Assembly: GCF_027111335.1 (NCBI RefSeq)
Contig: NZ_CP114288.1
Coordinates: 2,108,001 to 2,172,000 of the forward strand
Direction of reading: 5' to 3'
Source: Flavobacterium aquiphilum
GTDB lineage: Bacteria > Bacteroidota > Bacteroidia > Flavobacteriales > Flavobacteriaceae
DNA: 64,000 bases
The stretch's first letter is position 1. Every line of letters begins with the position of its first letter. The notes below the pieces were generated by a model. That model did no database searches. It was not told where the DNA came from and saw only the letters and a list, made by a program, of their open reading frames with translations. Below are positions 37,281-46,500 of the stretch, in pieces. The position numbers and the translations under genes were made by a program.

Positions 37281-37687
37281 TAATCATTTACGATTTGCTT
37301 TGGAACACCATTTTGATCAATTTCCCAAACATTAAAAACTCCATTTCCATTAAAATCAGTAATAGCGGTAGCTTTTACTTTAAAATCACTATTGCTTGAT
37401 TGTACAATTTCATAAACATAGTTTGCACTTCCACTTTCTTTTGTAGTCTTTGGTGCTTCAAAATCAATTTCAGTAAAATCCGGACTGTATTTAGAATACA
37501 TGAAGTAATACTGTTTTTCTGCATTATAAATTGCCTTTAATTGAACTTGTGCTTCTACACTTTTGGCTTTTGTAATTAAAGGCATAAGGTTTGGTAAAGC
37601 TATCAATAACAAAATCCCTATAATAGCTAATACTATCAGCATTTCTTGGAGATTGAAAGATCGCAATCTTTTAGTTAGGTTTTTCAT
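37280..37687 (-). CDS. Major pseudopilin (GspG/PilA-like)
   Basis: 135 residues from the ATG at 37687 (a TTG one codon upstream is in frame). The leader MKNLTKRLRS is followed by FNLQEMLIVLAIIGILLLIA, with Glu at +5 and Ser at -1 instead of Gly. The GspG-type region (VQLKAIYNAEKQYYFMYSKY) is followed by a calcium-loop-like DFNGNGVFNVWEID near the C-terminus, a GspG trait. It is the first gene of the operon, right behind a strong promoter, as fits the most abundant subunit. Confidence 0.9.
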   Translation of the reverse strand: MKNLTKRLRSFNLQEMLIVLAIIGILLLIALPNLMPLITKAKSVEAQVQLKAIYNAEKQYYFMYSKYSPDFTEIDFEAPKTTKESGSANYVYEIVQSSNSDFKVKATAITDFNGNGVFNVWEIDQNGVPKQIVND

Positions 37688-37713
37688 CAAAGCAAAGTAT
37701 AATTAAATTTTTA

Positions 37714-37742
37714 CAAATATATCTTTTTTATTAAAAAAACAA
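37714..37742 (-). promoter_or_regulatory. Promoter of the secretion/pilus operon
   Basis: On the minus strand TTG (37740-37742), 18 bases, TATATTTG (37714-37721): an exact match to the Bacteroidetes -33/-7 consensus TTG-N17-23-TAnnTTTG, 26 bases upstream of the ATG. Confidence 0.75.
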
Positions 37743-38222
37743 CATGAAATTTTGTGAGAAATAATCTCTTTCAAAGTAGTGCTTTAAACTCTAAAGATAA
37801 ATGTAGAATTTACACATTATTTTATGGTTTTAATAATAATTTTTTTATTTTAGTAAAAAATTAACACGAAAAGTAACTGATGATTTTGTCCGATTTATAA
37901 TCTAATAATAATCAACAGATATACCGTTTACAGCCAGTATCTTACAAAAAAACAACATTAAAATAAATCGCAATAAAGAATAGTACTTAAATGCTAAAAC
38001 TCATTTTATAAATATGAAAAACAGGAATAATTGACAAGATGACTAAGCAGTTTCTTAATTGTTTGATTTTGTTGTATTTGAAAATACAACACCTCCATCA
38101 CCACATTCCATGTAGTTAGCCAACTAATAATACATCTCCTAAGTAATTAAACCAGCATCTAAAATATATCAGCTCCTTTGTCTAAATAGAAATAATTAAC
38201 TACTCTCATTAATAATTTTATT
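37743..38222. other. Intergenic region with palindrome between divergent operons
   Basis: 480 A/T-rich bases between the secretion operon and RHS locus 2. A palindrome GTTGTATTT-GA-AAATACAAC at 38071-38090 could be an operator for the RHS genes. No clear plus-strand TAnnTTTG box and no gene were seen. Confidence 0.4.
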
Positions 38223-41200
38223 ATGCACTTGACCCTTCCTCATTCACAAACCAACCTTTTGTCAATCCTTAAATGCCAATATTTCTTTGTCCGATTGACA
38301 AATACTTTATTAGTTTTGTTTTTTTTATTCCTAACTACTGAAAAAATTTCAGCACAATATATTGGACACGAACAATTCAATGTATATTCTCCAAACACTT
38401 ATTCTCTTGGTCAATACGGCGATATTCCTGTCAATTTATCCCTAGGAATCCCTGAAATTAGCGTGCCTGTAATTAAATTTTCTGATAAGGATATCAATCT
38501 CGACATATCATTATCCTACCACGCATCCGGTATTAAAGTTGACGAAGAAGCCTCTTGGGTTGGTTTGGGCTGGGCATTAAATGCCGGAGGGGTAATTACC
38601 CGAGAAATCAGGGGACTTCCAGATGGCTATAAATATAATGGAAATTTACAGACCAGAAATTCTATTTCCGATTGCAATAACTGTTATAATGCTACTTCAG
38701 TAGGGAACTATGTGAATCAAATTAAACAAAATCTAAGAGATGGAGCTTTAAATGTAACCGATAATGGTTCAGATATATTCTACTATAATTTTAACGGGAG
38801 GGCTGGTAAATTTTTCTTGGACGGAACTGCCAATGCCACCTTAACCCAATATGAAGATTTTAAAATTCAGTTTGTAGCTGATGGTATTACAAATGACCCA
38901 TTATATACCGGGGGAGATTTTATCATTACTGATGAACGAGGTTTTGTTTATGAATTTAAAGCTCATGAAAAGATACGCGCAATTGATGGAGGAACCTCAT
39001 ATGTTGGCGCATGGTATCTTTCCAAGATAACAAGCCCTTCAGGAGGGCAGCTCACATTCGAATATAAAGCGGGCGGTAAAATATCTTCTGTTTATCAGAA
39101 AAGATGTTATAGCGAAGCATATTTTGCGGTCGGTGAAAACAGCCCCACGCATACTATTCCCAATCAGTATACAAACACATGTATTACTCGTGGTGACGAC
39201 GTTGAGGGAATTGTGCTGACTAAAATTACAAGCTCAACTGGAAATTCAATAGAGTTTGTAACCTCTCCTAATCCAAGGCTCGATAGTGAATCAATGACAG
39301 ACAATCAGCTTGATTTTATTATATTGAAGGACAAAAATAATCAACAGGTAAAGAAATTCCGTTTTAATTATAGCTATTTCCAAGCTAATAACTCCAAGAA
39401 AATAGGATTAGAATTTGGTGGTGGAATCCAGTGCCTTAATTATCGATTGAGATTGGATTCATTTCGCGAAATAGCTTTAGATGGTAGTGAACAAAGTCCT
39501 TATCGATTTGAGTATTTTGGAGATAATGATCCACAAACTGACGATCCTTATACACTTCCCTATCGCTTATCACCTTGCCAAGATCATTGGGGGTATTACA
39601 ATAATAGTTTTAATCAAACAATTTTCCCAAGTAATCCACAGGATAGGCCTTTCCGTATTGATGGCTGGTCCAGTTTTGTGATGTCGGGTACGTATGGTGC
39701 CGGAACAAATTTTGCATTTGGTATAAGCAATGGAGGGACAAGAGAGCCAGACGCAGTGGCAACTAAGGCATGTGCCTTAAATAAAATCATATTTCCTACA
39801 GGGGGATATACACATTTTGAATTCGAAACACATTCTATAAATTATGAGAATTACAATTATTTATGGCCGATAACCGGTGGCTTAAGGGTCAAACAAATTG
39901 AAACTAAGGAAAGTTCCTCTTCTGTTCCTGTTATAAAAAACTATGAATATCCGGATTATATGTCCAGTGAAAAATGCTTTTTCAGTTCAGACAATCCTTA
40001 TTATACTTGGTACAATTCGGGTTATGATCCTATACGTCCCGATCTTGAAGGAGACTGGAGGAAATTAGCTGCTTTTGGAGTACCTGCTTATTTAGCAGTT
40101 AACAACAGGTTTATAGTCCGTGTTGAAGGTGCACCTCAATTAAGACTTGGTGCAGGAACCAATGCGATCTACACTGGTGTCAAGGAAATATCACCTGGTA
40201 ACGGTTCTACCGTATATAATTACAGCTTTGCTCCCGATTTTGAATTTGGAGGTGATTTTAATTTCGAAGGAGTATCACTTCCGGGATTGTTTAACTCGGC
40301 GTTGGTTCAAACAGACTATATATATACTTCTCCTCCAACTTTTCAAACTCAAGGTATTTCCTCCTGTACATTCCCTTTTCCGAATTTCCTTAACAATGAT
40401 TGGAGACGAGGACATCTATTGACTAAAGAAACTTACGCAGAAAATGGTACATTAGTCTCTAGGGATTCTATTACTTACGATATTCGTGCACTTAAAGCGG
40501 TACCTGGCTATAAAGTAACAGCATTTGGAGATGAGATTCAATATTTCTACGCCCGATATTATGATATAGGCGGTATGGCTAAACCTATGAAGCAGGTAAC
40601 AAAACTATTTGATAGCAATGGTAAATATATAGAGACAGTAAAAGAACTTGAGTATAACTCTCCTTACCATAAACAACTTACACAGACTAGGGAATATGAT
40701 AGTAAGGGAAATGCTATTACAACGAAATATTTTTACCCAACCGAGTATGCTACCACTCTTTCCAATCTGAAGGATAAACACATTATTGCTCCTGTGGATG
40801 TCCGTAGTTATCGTAATTCGGACCTTATTGCAGGCGAACAGATTCAGTATGGTACAAATGGTTTACCTTTAACAATACACAAAGCAGAGGTGTCTGGTGC
40901 GGATATTACTTTTAATCCGCAGTCCCCCTATACTTTCAGTCCTAAACTCTCAAACACCTATGATACTAACAACAACTTGAATAGCCAGACCGTTACAGAC
41001 GGAATTACTTATGTCTATATTTGGGGCTATGATTCTCAATATCCTATTGCAAAAATAGAGAATGCAAGCTATTCACAGGTATCCAGTCAGGTAGCCAATT
41101 TGCAATCAAAATCCAATCTGGATAATGATAGAAAAATAGATATCATAAATTCAGATGGTACAATAAACTATCAGGGTAATGAAGGAGCATTGCGTTCCGC

Positions 41201-41399
41201 TTTGGCAAACCTCAGAAATTCTCTTCCCAACGCCATGGTAACAACCTATACCTATGATCCATTAATAGGAGTTACAAGTATAACAGACCCCAAGGGATAT
41301 ACAACGTATTACCAGTACGATAATTTTAACCGTTTGAAACAAGTTATTGATGCACAGGGGAATATCCTTTCAGAGAACCAATACAATTACAAACAATAA
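38223..41399 (+). CDS. RHS 'A' protein 2 (SpvB/TcB-like shell protein)
   Basis: 1058 residues. An N-terminal hydrophobic signal (about 25-45, ending KISAQ) precedes YGDIPVNLSLGIPEISVPVI and WVGLGWALNAGGVITREIRG (about 112-130), the SpvB/TcB-like entry module. A beta-rich body with YD-like elements follows, then a C-terminal segment from YIWGYDSQYPIAKIENASY (about 931 on) to YNYKQ. That tail is almost identical in A protein 3, while the rest is only distantly similar. It ends 12 bases before the B2 gene. Role inferred as half of a split RHS shell with B2. Confidence 0.75.
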   Translation: MHLTLPHSQTNLLSILKCQYFFVRLTNTLLVLFFLFLTTEKISAQYIGHEQFNVYSPNTYSLGQYGDIPVNLSLGIPEISVPVIKFSDKDINLDISLSYHASGIKVDEEASWVGLGWALNAGGVITREIRGLPDGYKYNGNLQTRNSISDCNNCYNATSVGNYVNQIKQNLRDGALNVTDNGSDIFYYNFNGRAGKFFLDGTANATLTQYEDFKIQFVADGITNDPLYTGGDFIITDERGFVYEFKAHEKIRAIDGGTSYVGAWYLSKITSPSGGQLTFEYKAGGKISSVYQKRCYSEAYFAVGENSPTHTIPNQYTNTCITRGDDVEGIVLTKITSSTGNSIEFVTSPNPRLDSESMTDNQLDFIILKDKNNQQVKKFRFNYSYFQANNSKKIGLEFGGGIQCLNYRLRLDSFREIALDGSEQSPYRFEYFGDNDPQTDDPYTLPYRLSPCQDHWGYYNNSFNQTIFPSNPQDRPFRIDGWSSFVMSGTYGAGTNFAFGISNGGTREPDAVATKACALNKIIFPTGGYTHFEFETHSINYENYNYLWPITGGLRVKQIETKESSSSVPVIKNYEYPDYMSSEKCFFSSDNPYYTWYNSGYDPIRPDLEGDWRKLAAFGVPAYLAVNNRFIVRVEGAPQLRLGAGTNAIYTGVKEISPGNGSTVYNYSFAPDFEFGGDFNFEGVSLPGLFNSALVQTDYIYTSPPTFQTQGISSCTFPFPNFLNNDWRRGHLLTKETYAENGTLVSRDSITYDIRALKAVPGYKVTAFGDEIQYFYARYYDIGGMAKPMKQVTKLFDSNGKYIETVKELEYNSPYHKQLTQTREYDSKGNAITTKYFYPTEYATTLSNLKDKHIIAPVDVRSYRNSDLIAGEQIQYGTNGLPLTIHKAEVSGADITFNPQSPYTFSPKLSNTYDTNNNLNSQTVTDGITYVYIWGYDSQYPIAKIENASYSQVSSQVANLQSKSNLDNDRKIDIINSDGTINYQGNEGALRSALANLRNSLPNAMVTTYTYDPLIGVTSITDPKGYTTYYQYDNFNRLKQVIDAQGNILSENQYNYKQ

Positions 41400-44300
41400 T
41401 TTTTTTAAATCATGAAAAAATACTTACTTATTCTGTTTTTGTTTTGTATCAATTGTATCAATGCTAAACCTATTAATCACAATAATGGTAGTCTTCCAAT
41501 AGTTCCACCAAATACACAATATCCGGATTACTATCAAAGTTTTGAATCTCGTTTTTTGGTTGACTCAAATGATTGGACTTCTGATGGAGCTAGCTGGACA
41601 ATTCAAGTCTATAATAATTATTTGATGATCTTTATTGACGCTTCCTGGGATTACAACCAAACAATGACAACAGGAACGATCGCTACAATAAATATATCAC
41701 CGGCTCTACCCAATATTGAACTGGGGCCGATTTATAATAATAGTGGAGAAACAGGATATTTTGCCAAAATAGAAGACAACCATTTAGTGATTTACACTTT
41801 GGATCCAAATAATCATCCCTATTTTAGCTATTTCTTTTTAAGTTCTACCATTGATTTAAGTTGCATAACCAATTGGTATAAGGACAATGATGGAGATGGA
41901 TATGGTGATTCAAATTCAATTCCGATTTCTGATTGCTACCAGCCAGTTTATAATTATGTATCAAACAATTCCGACTGTGATGATCAAAACGCTAATGTTA
42001 CTGCTGGACAAAGTTGGTATTATGACACCGATAACGACGGATTTGGAGACGCTAATTCCAGTCCTGTTTCGGCATGTTCAAAACCCTATGGGAACTTTGT
42101 GTCCAATAACTTGGACACCTGTCCAAATGATTACAGTATAGCAAATAATGGATGTCCGCAAAGCCCACCATTAATAAACGAAAATTATGTTCGTGTAATT
42201 ACTCCAACTATGTCTTCAACATCTGTTGATGGGTTAACGACTTCTCAAAAATTAGATAATATCACTTACTTTGATGGTTTAGGTCGTCCGATGCAAAAAG
42301 TAGCCATAGCTGCCGGGGGTAATTACCAAGATATAATCACACCTATTGGATATGATAATTATGGAAGACAAGAAAAAGAGTATTTATCGTATGCAGAAAC
42401 CTATAATGGAGGATTATACAGAAACAATGCACTACAGGATATCTTCCCTTTTTATAATACTTCCAAATATGAAAACACCGTCAATCCATATTCGCAGAAA
42501 GAATTTGAGCCTTCTCCTCTCAACAGGGTATTAAAACAAGCGGCTCCGGGCAATGCTTGGAAATGGGGTAGTGGGAATGAAATAAAACTAGATTACCAAG
42601 CCAATAGTAGTGTGGACCAAGTAAGGCGTTTCAGTGTATCGTTTGTTAACGGTAATAGTGAAGATCCCTCTCTGGCAGACGATGGGATCTACGTCATTAA
42701 TCAATTATCCAAAATGATTACCAAAGACGAAAATTGGAAACCAATTGATAATAAGGACAGAACAACGGAGGAATTTAAAGACAAAGAAGGTCATTTGGTC
42801 TTAAAAAGAACTTATGACAATCAGGTTGCTCATGATACGTATTATGTCTATGATATATTTGGTAATTTAACTTATGTATTGCCTCCTTTGGCAAATGGCA
42901 TTATTGATAATGCTACACTTAATAATTTGTGTTATCAATACAGATATGACAATAGAAACCGTCTGATAGAAAAAAAACTTCCGGGAAAAGGATGGGAATA
43001 TATTGTTTATGACAAACTGGACCGTCCGATTCTTACCCAAGATTCCAATCTGAAAATTCAGAATAAATGGCTGTTTACCAAATATGACGCCTTTGGTAGA
43101 GTAGTATATACGGGCGAATATGTAAATGGAGCGGATCGAGCTACAGTACAAAGTCTGGCCAATGGTAATACGGCACAGTTTGAAGTCAAACAGGGAGCCA
43201 ATAGTATAAACGGAACCATTGCGTATTACAGCAATACTGCTTTTCCTAATTCAGGAATCGATTTGTTTACTATCAATTATTATGACGATTACGGCTTTGA
43301 TATTCCCGCAGGTGCTCCTTCTGGAGGGGCAATTTATGGAGTTACACCTATCACTAATGCCAAGGGACTGGCAACGGGTAGTAAAATTCGCATCTTGGGA
43401 AAATCCGATTGGACCACCAATGTTATTTATTATGATACCAAGGGAAGAGCTATTTGCAATTACAGCAAAAACAATTTTCTGGGTACAACCAGTATGGTGA
43501 ACAGCGATCTTGATTTTATTGGCAAACCAAACCAAACCACTACGACGCATAAAAAAATGGGATACGCTGATATTACAATTATTGACAACTATTCATATGA
43601 CCATGCAGGCAGGTTATTGATTCATGACCAATCCGTGAATGGACAGACACCGGAAGTTATTGTTAGTAATAATTACGATGAACTTGGACAGCTCTCTAGT
43701 GTGGGAGTGGGTGGAAAAACTTATCAAAATCGTTTGCAGACTATCGATTACACTTACAATGTTCGTGGCTGGCTGAAAGGGATCAATGATGTTAATGCAA
43801 TAGGGAATGACCTGTTCAGTTTCAAACTGAGTTATAATGATTCTACTGCTCCATCACCTTTGTTTAATGGGAACATCAGCCAAAGTTTTTGGAAAACAGC
43901 CAATCAAGATACCAGTTTGAAAAGCTATAATTATACTTATGATGCTTTAAACCGATTGACTAATGCTGCAGACAATCAAAATAGGTATTCCGAAGTTTTA
44001 AGTTACGATTTGAATGGTAATATAAAAACATTGAAAAGAAACGGAAACCAAATTCTTGGGACGGGCAATTATGGACTGATTGATGATTTAACGTACGAAT
44101 ATTTATTGGGTAATCGACTCAACAAGGTAAGTGATGCTACTGGGTATGCCGAAGGATTCAAGGATGTTGTAAGTTCGATTGATTATGGCTATGATGCCAA
44201 CGGAAATATGACCAGTGATATGAATAAGGGAATTGCAAACATTTCCTATAATCAACTAAATCTTCCCGTTGCAATACAAATGGCAGGAGGAACAATCACT

Positions 44301-44620
44301 TATGATTATGATGCCACAGGAACAAAATTGCGTAAAACGGTAAATGGTAACATTACTGACTATGCAAGCGGATTTCAATATTTTAACGGAAACCTGCAGT
44401 TTTTCTCACAACCACAGGGGTATGTGGATTGGAATAATGGGAATATTGACTATATTTACCAATACAAAGACCATTTGGGTAATGTTCGTTTAGCCTATAA
44501 AGATGGGGATAAGAATGGAGTAGTAAGCAGTGGCGATATTCTTTCGGAGGATAATTATTATCCTTTTGGATTAAAACAGAGAGGATATAATGAAGCAAAT
44601 GTAAATACGAACAATAAGTA
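41013..44620 (+). repeat. 3.6-kb near-identical block, copy 1
   Basis: From TATATTTGGGGCTATGATTC near the end of A2 to the start of the RHS-associated core of B2, the sequence matches 53538-57145 with only a handful of substitutions (examples: 43649 ACACCGG versus TCACTGG; 44274 GTTGCAATAC versus GTTACAATAC). Identity falls off sharply after AATAAGTATAA at about 44620. Confidence 0.85.
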
Positions 44621-45389
44621 TAAATACAACGGAAAAGAACTGCAAGACGAGCTGGGGCTTAATATGTACGACTATGGAGCGAGAAATTATGACCCTGCTA
44701 TTGGTCGTTGGATGAACATTGACCCCCTTGCTGAGAAAATGAGGCGATGGTCGCCATATAATTATTGCTTTGACAATCCACTGCATTTTGTTGACCCTGA
44801 TGGAATGGGGCCAACAGATTGGTTTGTCAATAACATAACGGGAGCAGTAGTACATGTTGAAGGTCAATCTAAACTTACTCAGGCAACTGCTGATAAAATT
44901 GGTGCTGGTGATGCGAAAAACTACGATAGATTAGGAGCTGATAATATGTTTGGTGATAAAGTAGCCTATGGTAGCGACAGTAATATACGTGATAATGGAC
45001 CAATGGTAGTTGAAAATCCTGAAAAATTCATGGAGAACCAAGGCTATGAGAAAGCTGAAACGGTTAAGATTAAAGAAATGGAAATTGTTTCAGGTGGGCC
45101 AATGGGGAATGAAGAAAGGATTTCTGCAACACACAATACTTTAGAACAAAAAGGGGATAGTAAAACAACGTATGTTAAGCCAGAAAAATTAGATGTAAAA
45201 ACTGATATGAAGGTTACCAAGTCTGAAGGACCATATAGTAGCATTGAGACCGCAAAATATACTCTTACAAAACCTTATGGGCAAAGTAATGAAAAAACAG
45301 CTATTTACGGTTCAAAAGCAACCAGCGAAAATGTTTTAGGAGTTTTAGGTATTATTGTTGATGCGCTAACTCAATTTCTTCAAAAATAA
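41412..45389 (+). CDS. RHS 'B' protein 2 with toxin tip of unknown type
   Basis: 1325 residues, signal peptide about 1-19 (CINA). Domain shared by B proteins at about 34-155 (QYPDYYQSFESRFLV), then MopE-like metal motifs at about 156-250 (DNDGDGYGD...DCDD, DTDNDGFGD). A DUF6443-like segment follows (about 258-380: NYVRVITPT, KLDNITYFDGLGRPMQ), then RHS/YD repeats and the RHS core at about 1071-1130 (YNGKELQDELGLNMYDYGAR, GRWMNIDPLAE, DPDGM). The last 195 residues begin GPTDWFVNNITGAVVHVEG and end in a hydrophobic stretch (VLGVLGIIVDALTQFLQ); no known toxin family recognised. The next gene, 9 bases away, is a lipoprotein. Confidence 0.8.
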   Translation: MKKYLLILFLFCINCINAKPINHNNGSLPIVPPNTQYPDYYQSFESRFLVDSNDWTSDGASWTIQVYNNYLMIFIDASWDYNQTMTTGTIATINISPALPNIELGPIYNNSGETGYFAKIEDNHLVIYTLDPNNHPYFSYFFLSSTIDLSCITNWYKDNDGDGYGDSNSIPISDCYQPVYNYVSNNSDCDDQNANVTAGQSWYYDTDNDGFGDANSSPVSACSKPYGNFVSNNLDTCPNDYSIANNGCPQSPPLINENYVRVITPTMSSTSVDGLTTSQKLDNITYFDGLGRPMQKVAIAAGGNYQDIITPIGYDNYGRQEKEYLSYAETYNGGLYRNNALQDIFPFYNTSKYENTVNPYSQKEFEPSPLNRVLKQAAPGNAWKWGSGNEIKLDYQANSSVDQVRRFSVSFVNGNSEDPSLADDGIYVINQLSKMITKDENWKPIDNKDRTTEEFKDKEGHLVLKRTYDNQVAHDTYYVYDIFGNLTYVLPPLANGIIDNATLNNLCYQYRYDNRNRLIEKKLPGKGWEYIVYDKLDRPILTQDSNLKIQNKWLFTKYDAFGRVVYTGEYVNGADRATVQSLANGNTAQFEVKQGANSINGTIAYYSNTAFPNSGIDLFTINYYDDYGFDIPAGAPSGGAIYGVTPITNAKGLATGSKIRILGKSDWTTNVIYYDTKGRAICNYSKNNFLGTTSMVNSDLDFIGKPNQTTTTHKKMGYADITIIDNYSYDHAGRLLIHDQSVNGQTPEVIVSNNYDELGQLSSVGVGGKTYQNRLQTIDYTYNVRGWLKGINDVNAIGNDLFSFKLSYNDSTAPSPLFNGNISQSFWKTANQDTSLKSYNYTYDALNRLTNAADNQNRYSEVLSYDLNGNIKTLKRNGNQILGTGNYGLIDDLTYEYLLGNRLNKVSDATGYAEGFKDVVSSIDYGYDANGNMTSDMNKGIANISYNQLNLPVAIQMAGGTITYDYDATGTKLRKTVNGNITDYASGFQYFNGNLQFFSQPQGYVDWNNGNIDYIYQYKDHLGNVRLAYKDGDKNGVVSSGDILSEDNYYPFGLKQRGYNEANVNTNNKYKYNGKELQDELGLNMYDYGARNYDPAIGRWMNIDPLAEKMRRWSPYNYCFDNPLHFVDPDGMGPTDWFVNNITGAVVHVEGQSKLTQATADKIGAGDAKNYDRLGADNMFGDKVAYGSDSNIRDNGPMVVENPEKFMENQGYEKAETVKIKEMEIVSGGPMGNEERISATHNTLEQKGDSKTTYVKPEKLDVKTDMKVTKSEGPYSSIETAKYTLTKPYGQSNEKTAIYGSKATSENVLGVLGIIVDALTQFLQK

Positions 45390-45398
45390 AAATAGTAA

Positions 45399-46040
45399 AT
45401 GAAAAAAATAGGTCTGATTCTAAGCATTAGCTTTTTAATTTTGGGATGTAACGGACAATCCAGAGATTCCAAGTTAAATGCAGAATACATTAAATCTAAG
45501 AGTGGATTCGATTCTGTATTAACGAATCATTTTCCAAACAAGTTAACTACTTTTCCGAGGAAAATAGTTAATAGTAAGAACGTATCAAAAAATGATGTTG
45601 CTTTTATCTTATATGATTATAATTTAGATATAACTAAAATAGATTCGGTTATTAATAGCATTAAAAAGAGAACAATTGCTAAATATAGTTCTAAAGATTT
45701 ATGCTTGTTGATTGTTAATAGATTCGAAACACTCGATTCTGAAGAAAATATGAAAGATGTCATTATTACTGACAGTATAAAAATAAATCAAGATTGCTAT
45801 GAAAAATTATACCCTATTCCAAATTTTATAGATTATGATTATCCAAATAAAAAAAGTGATTTAAAATTAGATGGAAACTTTGATATTTATGTCTTAGATG
45901 CTAAGTCCGGGAATTATTTCAAAGAGTTTGATTTAAAACCCAATTCGCAAATGCCTCCAAAATGGTTAAATGGATATTCAAAAGGTATAGCAGTAAGTAA
46001 AGAGAAAAAAACTGTTATTTATTGGGCTATTATTTGGTAG
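45399..46040 (+). CDS. Lipoprotein, candidate immunity protein for RHS toxin 2
   Basis: 213 residues. Lipobox FLILGC, Cys at 17. The mature part is mixed alpha/beta with no recognised domain. It lies 9 bases after the B2 stop in the same orientation and is followed by a terminator. Its lipid anchor puts protection in the periplasm or outer membrane, so toxin 2 probably acts there (inference). Confidence 0.55.
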   Translation: MKKIGLILSISFLILGCNGQSRDSKLNAEYIKSKSGFDSVLTNHFPNKLTTFPRKIVNSKNVSKNDVAFILYDYNLDITKIDSVINSIKKRTIAKYSSKDLCLLIVNRFETLDSEENMKDVIITDSIKINQDCYEKLYPIPNFIDYDYPNKKSDLKLDGNFDIYVLDAKSGNYFKEFDLKPNSQMPPKWLNGYSKGIAVSKEKKTVIYWAIIW

Positions 46041-46081
46041 ATAATGTACCCCGACTGTTCGGACATATCAACGCAACGATT

Positions 46082-46198
46082 GGGTAATGTTTCAAAGTTA
46101 GTGATATGAGAATTTAGATTTCTAACATATTGAAATAGAGTAAATATCTGCAAAAAAAAACAATTTAAAGATGAGTGTTACTGCTCATCTTTTTTGTT
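46082..46198 (+). repeat. Cassette-end repeat of locus 2 with terminator
   Basis: GGGTAATGTTTCAAAGTTAG through a stem AAGATGAG/CTCATCTT (46168-46190) and T-run. It is similar to 58469-58578 behind locus 3 and serves as the terminator of the toxin 2 cassette. Just after it, ATTGTCTTAAAAG resembles the corresponding part of the locus 1 cassette-end repeats. Confidence 0.6.
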
Positions 46199-46227
46199 TT
46201 AACATTGTCTTAAAAGAACTAAAATGA

Positions 46228-46500
46228 GCAAAAGTATTACCTCTTGTTCCAGAGTTAGTGATTGGAACGGTACTTGCCAATTATGATGATGGAGATAAAG
46301 GAGTATACGTTCATGAAAACGCAAAATCTGAAGCCGATGTTAAAAAAGACTATGATGCGAAAAAAAACACTTCGGCTGGAGGTGAAAAAATTGGTGAGAT
46401 AGGTGGGAAAATTAATGTCAATAAAGTATTTTCTAATCTTTTAAATAAAAATATTAAAGAAGCAAAAAGCATTTATAATCCTTTAACTTTTAGAAACCAT
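46228..46500 (+). pseudogene. Truncated orphan RHS toxin-tip fragment
   Basis: The frame is open from 46228 without a start: LPLVPELVIGTVLANYDDGD, then a Lys/Asp-rich linker, then NIKEAKSIYNPLTFRNHV. This looks like the pre-toxin segment of an RHS tip. It lacks both the RHS core on the left and a toxin domain on the right. It ends where the relaxase fragment (minus strand) begins, and the last residues overlap that gene's stop. A GTG at 46258 would give 110 residues but that frame runs into antisense of the relaxase. Confidence 0.5.

Noticed and set aside
42867-43550. Minus-strand frames of 94 and 99 codons within B2 (and identical ones in B3)
   Set aside because: They repeat exactly in both copies only because the DNA is duplicated; they lie opposite the RHS core.
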